From the NCBI GenBank assembly GCA_012800215.1, contig JAAZJT010000039.1, positions 1 through 9,404 on the forward strand: DNA of 9,404 bases, written 5' to 3'. Below, one piece after another: positions 6,486 to 9,404 of the stretch. Every line of letters begins with the position of its first letter. Position 1 is the stretch's first letter. The position numbers were made by a program, and so were the translations under genes. This stretch comes from Bacillota bacterium (GTDB taxonomy: Bacteria; Bacillota; Dethiobacteria; Dethiobacterales; Dethiobacteraceae). Under the pieces are notes generated by a model. It was not told the DNA's origin, ran no database searches, and saw nothing but the letters and a program-made list of their open reading frames with translations.

Positions 6486-9224
6486 TTATTTTTTTATGAC
6501 CACTAAACGTGGGGAAACGATATTTTTGATTAATCCTACTATTATCTCTACCACCAGTGGGAAGAAAGTGGCTATCAGAACCGGAACCCACTGTTCTGAA
6601 TGCAGTGGCCTTGTATTAAAAACAGTGATTAAAACAGGATGATATATAACAATCAGTAAGAGAAGAGTCGAAGACGCTACTGCTGCCAAAAGCCATGGGT
6701 TGGAAAATAAAACATCTTTAATGCTCCCACCATGACCGCCATGACAGTTAAATACATAAAGTAATTGTGCCAAAATTAAAGTTGTAAATGCCATGGTGCG
6801 GGCAGTATCAATTTCCATTCCCTGACCAAGAGCCCAAGCAAACACCATTACAGTAGTTAAACCGATTACAGTTCCACGCCCTACTATTTTTTGCCATAAA
6901 CCATGGGCAAAAACACCCTCCTGCGGTGAGCGTGGAGGTCTTGTCATTACATCTGCAGCTACAGGGTCAACACCTAAAGCCATGGCTGGCAGTCCGTCGG
7001 TAACCAGGTTTATCCATAGAATCTGAATGGCCCGGAGGGGAACAGGTAAGCCTACCAGCATGGTAATCAACATTGTTAATATTTCCCCAGTATTACATCC
7101 TAATAGAAAGCGAATAAATTTTCGTATATTATCATAAATTCCTCGTCCTTCCTCCACGGCATTAACAATAGTTGAAAAATTGTCATCAAGCAACACCAAG
7201 TCAGCTGCTTCTCGCGTTACATCAGTACCGCTTTTCCCCATGGCAATGCCGATATCTGCTTCCTTCACTGCCGGAGCATCATTTACACCGTCACCGGTCA
7301 TGGCTACAATATGTCCATTTTGTTTTAAGGCACGCACTATACGCAGTTTATGCTCTGGAGTGACACGCGCATAAACATAAACTTGTTCAACAACTTTTTC
7401 CAGTTGTGTACTGCTTAAGTTATCTAATTCACTCCCAGTCAGGACTTTTCCCTGTGGCGGTAATAACTGCAGTTGACGTGCGATAGCTAACGCAGTAGTT
7501 TTATGATCTCCTGTGATCATCACAGTTTTAATTCCTGCTGCATGACATTTTTTAATAGCTGAGAAAACTTCCATCCGTGGAGGATCAAGCATCCCCAGTA
7601 AGCCAAGAAAAATTAAATTATCCTCTAATTCTTCATTAACCTTCTGGTGCGCAGACACCTGACGATAAGCTACGGCTAAATTTCGTAAAGCCATACCTGC
7701 CATTGCCTCGTTCTGCCTAAGTATCTCCTGACGCAGAGATGGTGTTAATTGAACGACTTTACCATCAAGATAAATATAACTACAGCGCTCCAGAATTATT
7801 TCAGGTGCTCCTTTAATGTATAAAGCCTGCTCCTGCGTTGCTGTGTACAGGACAGACATCCGTTTACGTTTGCCGTCAAAAGGTATTTCTGCACGGCGAT
7901 TAATGCTTTTTTCCAGATCTTCGCGCCATAAGCCCGCTCTTGCCCCCGCCACCAATAAGGCTCCCTCCGTGGGATCACCCTCAATTTCCCATTCGGTTTT
8001 TCGTTGGCGCCAAAGCCCCTTCACCCCGATACCATTCTTTTGCAGCTGGGCATTATTACAAAGTACCGCTGCTGTTAAAGTTAACATTAAATCTTGATCT
8101 TTGCGTGGATTAATTATTTCCTTATTGTAGACAAACTGACCCTGGGGACTATATCCCTCGCCTTGCACATAATAGTGCTTGCCACCTGTCCATATTTCCT
8201 GCACATTCATTTTATTTTGAGTAAGTGTGCCGGTTTTATCAGAACAAATAACTGTGGCACAACCCAAGGTTTCTACTGCCGGTAAACGCCTTACTACAGC
8301 ATTCTTACGTACCATTCTTTGTACACCTATAGCCAAAGCTATTGTTACTACTGCTGGCAACCCCTCTGGTATCGCTGCTACCGCCAGTGAAATTCCTGCC
8401 AGAAGCATATTATAGGGAGGCAAACCTTGCCAAATTCCCATCAACACAACTAAAAAGCATATAAATAAGCAACCTATGACCAAATATCTACCTAACTGCT
8501 CCAAACGTTTTTGTAATGGTGTTTCTTCTGTTTGCGCATCCTGCAGTAAATGGGCAACACGCCCCATTTGCGTATCCATTCCGGTCTCAACCACAATGCC
8601 TTTGGCATGTCCGCCTACAGCCATGGTCCCCATAAAAGCCATATTAACCTGATCTCCCAAAGTATTAATATCAGAAGACAGCTCAGCTGCGGTTTTCTCC
8701 ACCGGTTCCGATTCGCCTGTTAATGATGCTTCATTAACGGTAAACTGATGCACTTCACCCAAACGGATATCTGCAGGAATTCTGTCACCTGCCTCAATAA
8801 CCACCACATCCCCAGGCACAAGTTTTTCAGCAGGTATCTGTTGGCGGGTCCCACCTCTGATCGCTTTAGCAGTAGGTGCAGTTAAATCACGTAAAGCTTC
8901 TAAAGATTGTTCAGCACGAAACTCTTGCATAAAGCCAAGCAAAGCATTTAGCATCACAATGCCTATAATAACCGCAGCATCGGTATACTCACCAAGCGCT
9001 GCAGATACAAGTGTCGCACCCAGTAGGACTAAAACCATAAAATCTTTAAATTGAAAAAGAAAAAGTACCAGTAGCGATGTTTTTTCCTTTTGAGTTAAAA
9101 CATTTGGCCCCTTTTCTTTTAATCTCTGTGAAACATCCTTAGCGGAAAGACCCGTTTCAGGATTTACTTTTAAATAATTGCTAATTTCTAAAAAAGGCAA
9201 TTGGCTCCAAGGTAATTTTTGCAT
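6486..9224 (-). CDS. yloB: P-type (P2A, SERCA-like) calcium-transporting ATPase
   Basis: This is a 912-residue P2-type cation pump that uses ATP to move Ca2+ out of the cytoplasm across the cell membrane. Visible in order: N-terminal cation-ATPase domain (about 1-55); M1-M2 (50-103); actuator domain with TGES (169-172); M3-M4 with AAIPEGLPA (283-291); phosphorylated D329 in SDKTGTLTQN; nucleotide-binding KGAPE (471-475); DPPR (547-550); TGD (571-573); hinge MTGDGVNDAPA (642-652); M5 CNTGEI with N711 and E714; M6 WINLVTDGLPA with N739, T742 and D743; and M7-M10 to the end. The site II ligands (E287, N739, D743) match SERCA, which points to Ca2+ rather than Na+/K+ or Mn2+. The M8 glutamate of site I appears replaced by Q820. 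The ATG at 9224 follows GAGGTG by 5 nt. In Bacillus subtilis yloB sits in the same position beside yloC and yloA and is sporulation-associated; the role here is inferred. Confidence 0.93.
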   Translation of the reverse strand: MQKLPWSQLPFLEISNYLKVNPETGLSAKDVSQRLKEKGPNVLTQKEKTSLLVLFLFQFKDFMVLVLLGATLVSAALGEYTDAAVIIGIVMLNALLGFMQEFRAEQSLEALRDLTAPTAKAIRGGTRQQIPAEKLVPGDVVVIEAGDRIPADIRLGEVHQFTVNEASLTGESEPVEKTAAELSSDINTLGDQVNMAFMGTMAVGGHAKGIVVETGMDTQMGRVAHLLQDAQTEETPLQKRLEQLGRYLVIGCLFICFLVVLMGIWQGLPPYNMLLAGISLAVAAIPEGLPAVVTIALAIGVQRMVRKNAVVRRLPAVETLGCATVICSDKTGTLTQNKMNVQEIWTGGKHYYVQGEGYSPQGQFVYNKEIINPRKDQDLMLTLTAAVLCNNAQLQKNGIGVKGLWRQRKTEWEIEGDPTEGALLVAGARAGLWREDLEKSINRRAEIPFDGKRKRMSVLYTATQEQALYIKGAPEIILERCSYIYLDGKVVQLTPSLRQEILRQNEAMAGMALRNLAVAYRQVSAHQKVNEELEDNLIFLGLLGMLDPPRMEVFSAIKKCHAAGIKTVMITGDHKTTALAIARQLQLLPPQGKVLTGSELDNLSSTQLEKVVEQVYVYARVTPEHKLRIVRALKQNGHIVAMTGDGVNDAPAVKEADIGIAMGKSGTDVTREAADLVLLDDNFSTIVNAVEEGRGIYDNIRKFIRFLLGCNTGEILTMLITMLVGLPVPLRAIQILWINLVTDGLPAMALGVDPVAADVMTRPPRSPQEGVFAHGLWQKIVGRGTVIGLTTVMVFAWALGQGMEIDTARTMAFTTLILAQLLYVFNCHGGHGGSIKDVLFSNPWLLAAVASSTLLLLIVIYHPVLITVFNTRPLHSEQWVPVLIATFFPLVVEIIVGLIKNIVSPRLVVIKK

Positions 9225-9257
9225 CGTTTCACCTCTTCAGAATTTATTCTCTAACGC

Positions 9258-9263
9258 AGTATA
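9258..9263 (-). promoter_or_regulatory. Possible -10 element of yloB
   Basis: TATACT on the minus strand lies 34 nt before the yloB start, within CATATACTG. No convincing -35 lies 16-18 nt upstream; the nearest good hexamer, TTGTCA (plus 9288-9293), is 24 nt away. CATATACT also resembles a sigma-E -10 (CATACANT), but the matching -35 is not visible. The element mirrors ATATACTG in the divergent rqcH promoter. Confidence 0.3.
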
Positions 9264-9312
9264 TGGTACAACCTTAAAAAAAAGCACTGACAATAAAAGA
9301 TTTAGTTTGTAG

Positions 9313-9342
9313 TTGCCTTGCGGCAAAAAAGACTGATATACT
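9313..9342 (+). promoter_or_regulatory. Candidate promoter of rqcH with extended -10
   Basis: TGATATACT (9334-9342) contains a TATACT -10 (9337-9342) with an upstream TG at the extended -10 position. TTGCCT (9313-9318) lies 18 nt upstream as a partial -35 and forms one arm of a small palindrome, TTGCC-4 nt-GGCAA (9313-9326). Transcription would begin near 9349, giving a leader of about 20 nt before the gene at 9369. Confidence 0.55.
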
Positions 9343-9368
9343 GTACATGTTACTGAGGAGGTGTAGTA

Positions 9369-9404
9369 ATGGCATACGATGGAATCACGATGGCCGCTGT
9401 GAAA
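9369..9404 (+). CDS. rqcH: RqcH/NFACT-family protein, N-terminal fragment (cut by window edge)
   Basis: Only 12 codons are present, reading MAYDGITMAAVK. This pattern (M-x-x-D-G-x-x-x-x-A-V) is typical of the NFACT-N start of RqcH (formerly YloA or fibronectin-binding protein FbpA), which adds alanine tails to stalled nascent chains on 50S subunits in ribosome-associated quality control. A strong ribosome binding site, AGGAGGTG (9356-9363), lies 5 nt before the ATG. The position also fits, since in Bacillus subtilis yloA/rqcH is next to yloB. The call rests on a short fragment plus gene order, so it is less certain than the others. Confidence 0.72.
   Translation, partial: MAYDGITMAAVK

Noticed and set aside
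7816..8097. 93-codon plus-strand open frame inside the ATPase gene
   Set aside because: It is antisense to the nucleotide-binding domain of an intact P-type ATPase; rich in Ser and Arg as expected of a shadow frame.
9313..9330. TTGCC-loop-GGCAA followed by A-run as a terminator
   Set aside because: The stem is only 5 bp and neither strand has a T-run after it; no gene ends nearby on either strand. It is better seen as a small palindrome overlapping the rqcH -35.
1..9404. Mobile elements, CRISPR array, toxin-antitoxin or defence genes
   Set aside because: No transposase, terminal inverted repeats, spaced direct repeats or unexplained accessory genes are visible; all long frames are housekeeping genes plus one SpoIIM-family protein.

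Overview
The window is a housekeeping segment of a low-GC, probably endospore-forming Firmicute. The class could be Clostridia or Negativicutes; the sequence does not let me name a species. The reasons are the A/T-rich coding bias, strong AGGAGG-type ribosome binding sites, frequent GTG starts, a SpoIIM-family gene, and a gene order that matches the Bacillus subtilis yloA(rqcH)-yloB-yloC-remA-gmk-rpoZ-coaBC-priA-def segment.

Reading from right to left, which is the main coding direction (minus strand): the right edge holds the first 12 codons of a plus-strand rqcH-like gene, divergent from a P-type Ca2+-ATPase (yloB type). After the ATPase come yicC/yloC, remA, gmk, rpoZ and coaBC. gmk and rpoZ overlap by 4 nt, and rpoZ and coaBC are 1 nt apart, so gmk-rpoZ-coaBC is almost certainly co-transcribed. 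I see candidate promoters in front of yicC and remA. The conserved series is then interrupted by a single plus-strand gene, a SpoIIM-family membrane protein with its own promoter and terminator. The minus-strand series resumes with priA and def; def is cut by the left edge.

The genes serve core functions: Ca2+ export (yloB), RNA turnover (yicC), DNA-binding regulation (remA), GMP phosphorylation (gmk), an RNA polymerase accessory subunit (rpoZ), coenzyme A synthesis (coaBC), replication restart (priA) and N-terminal protein processing (def). RqcH belongs to ribosome-associated quality control.

I found no mobile element, CRISPR array, tRNA, rRNA or riboswitch, and no credible undescribed system. 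The points most worth a second look are local: the inverted spoIIM-like gene splitting the coaBC-priA junction, a terminator hairpin whose right arm and loop encode the last codons and stop of coaBC, a very short predicted leader for spoIIM, and an A9 run in gmk where a slip in either direction leads to an early stop. No stretch longer than 300 bases lacks a gene; the largest gap is the 144-bp divergent yloB/rqcH region.
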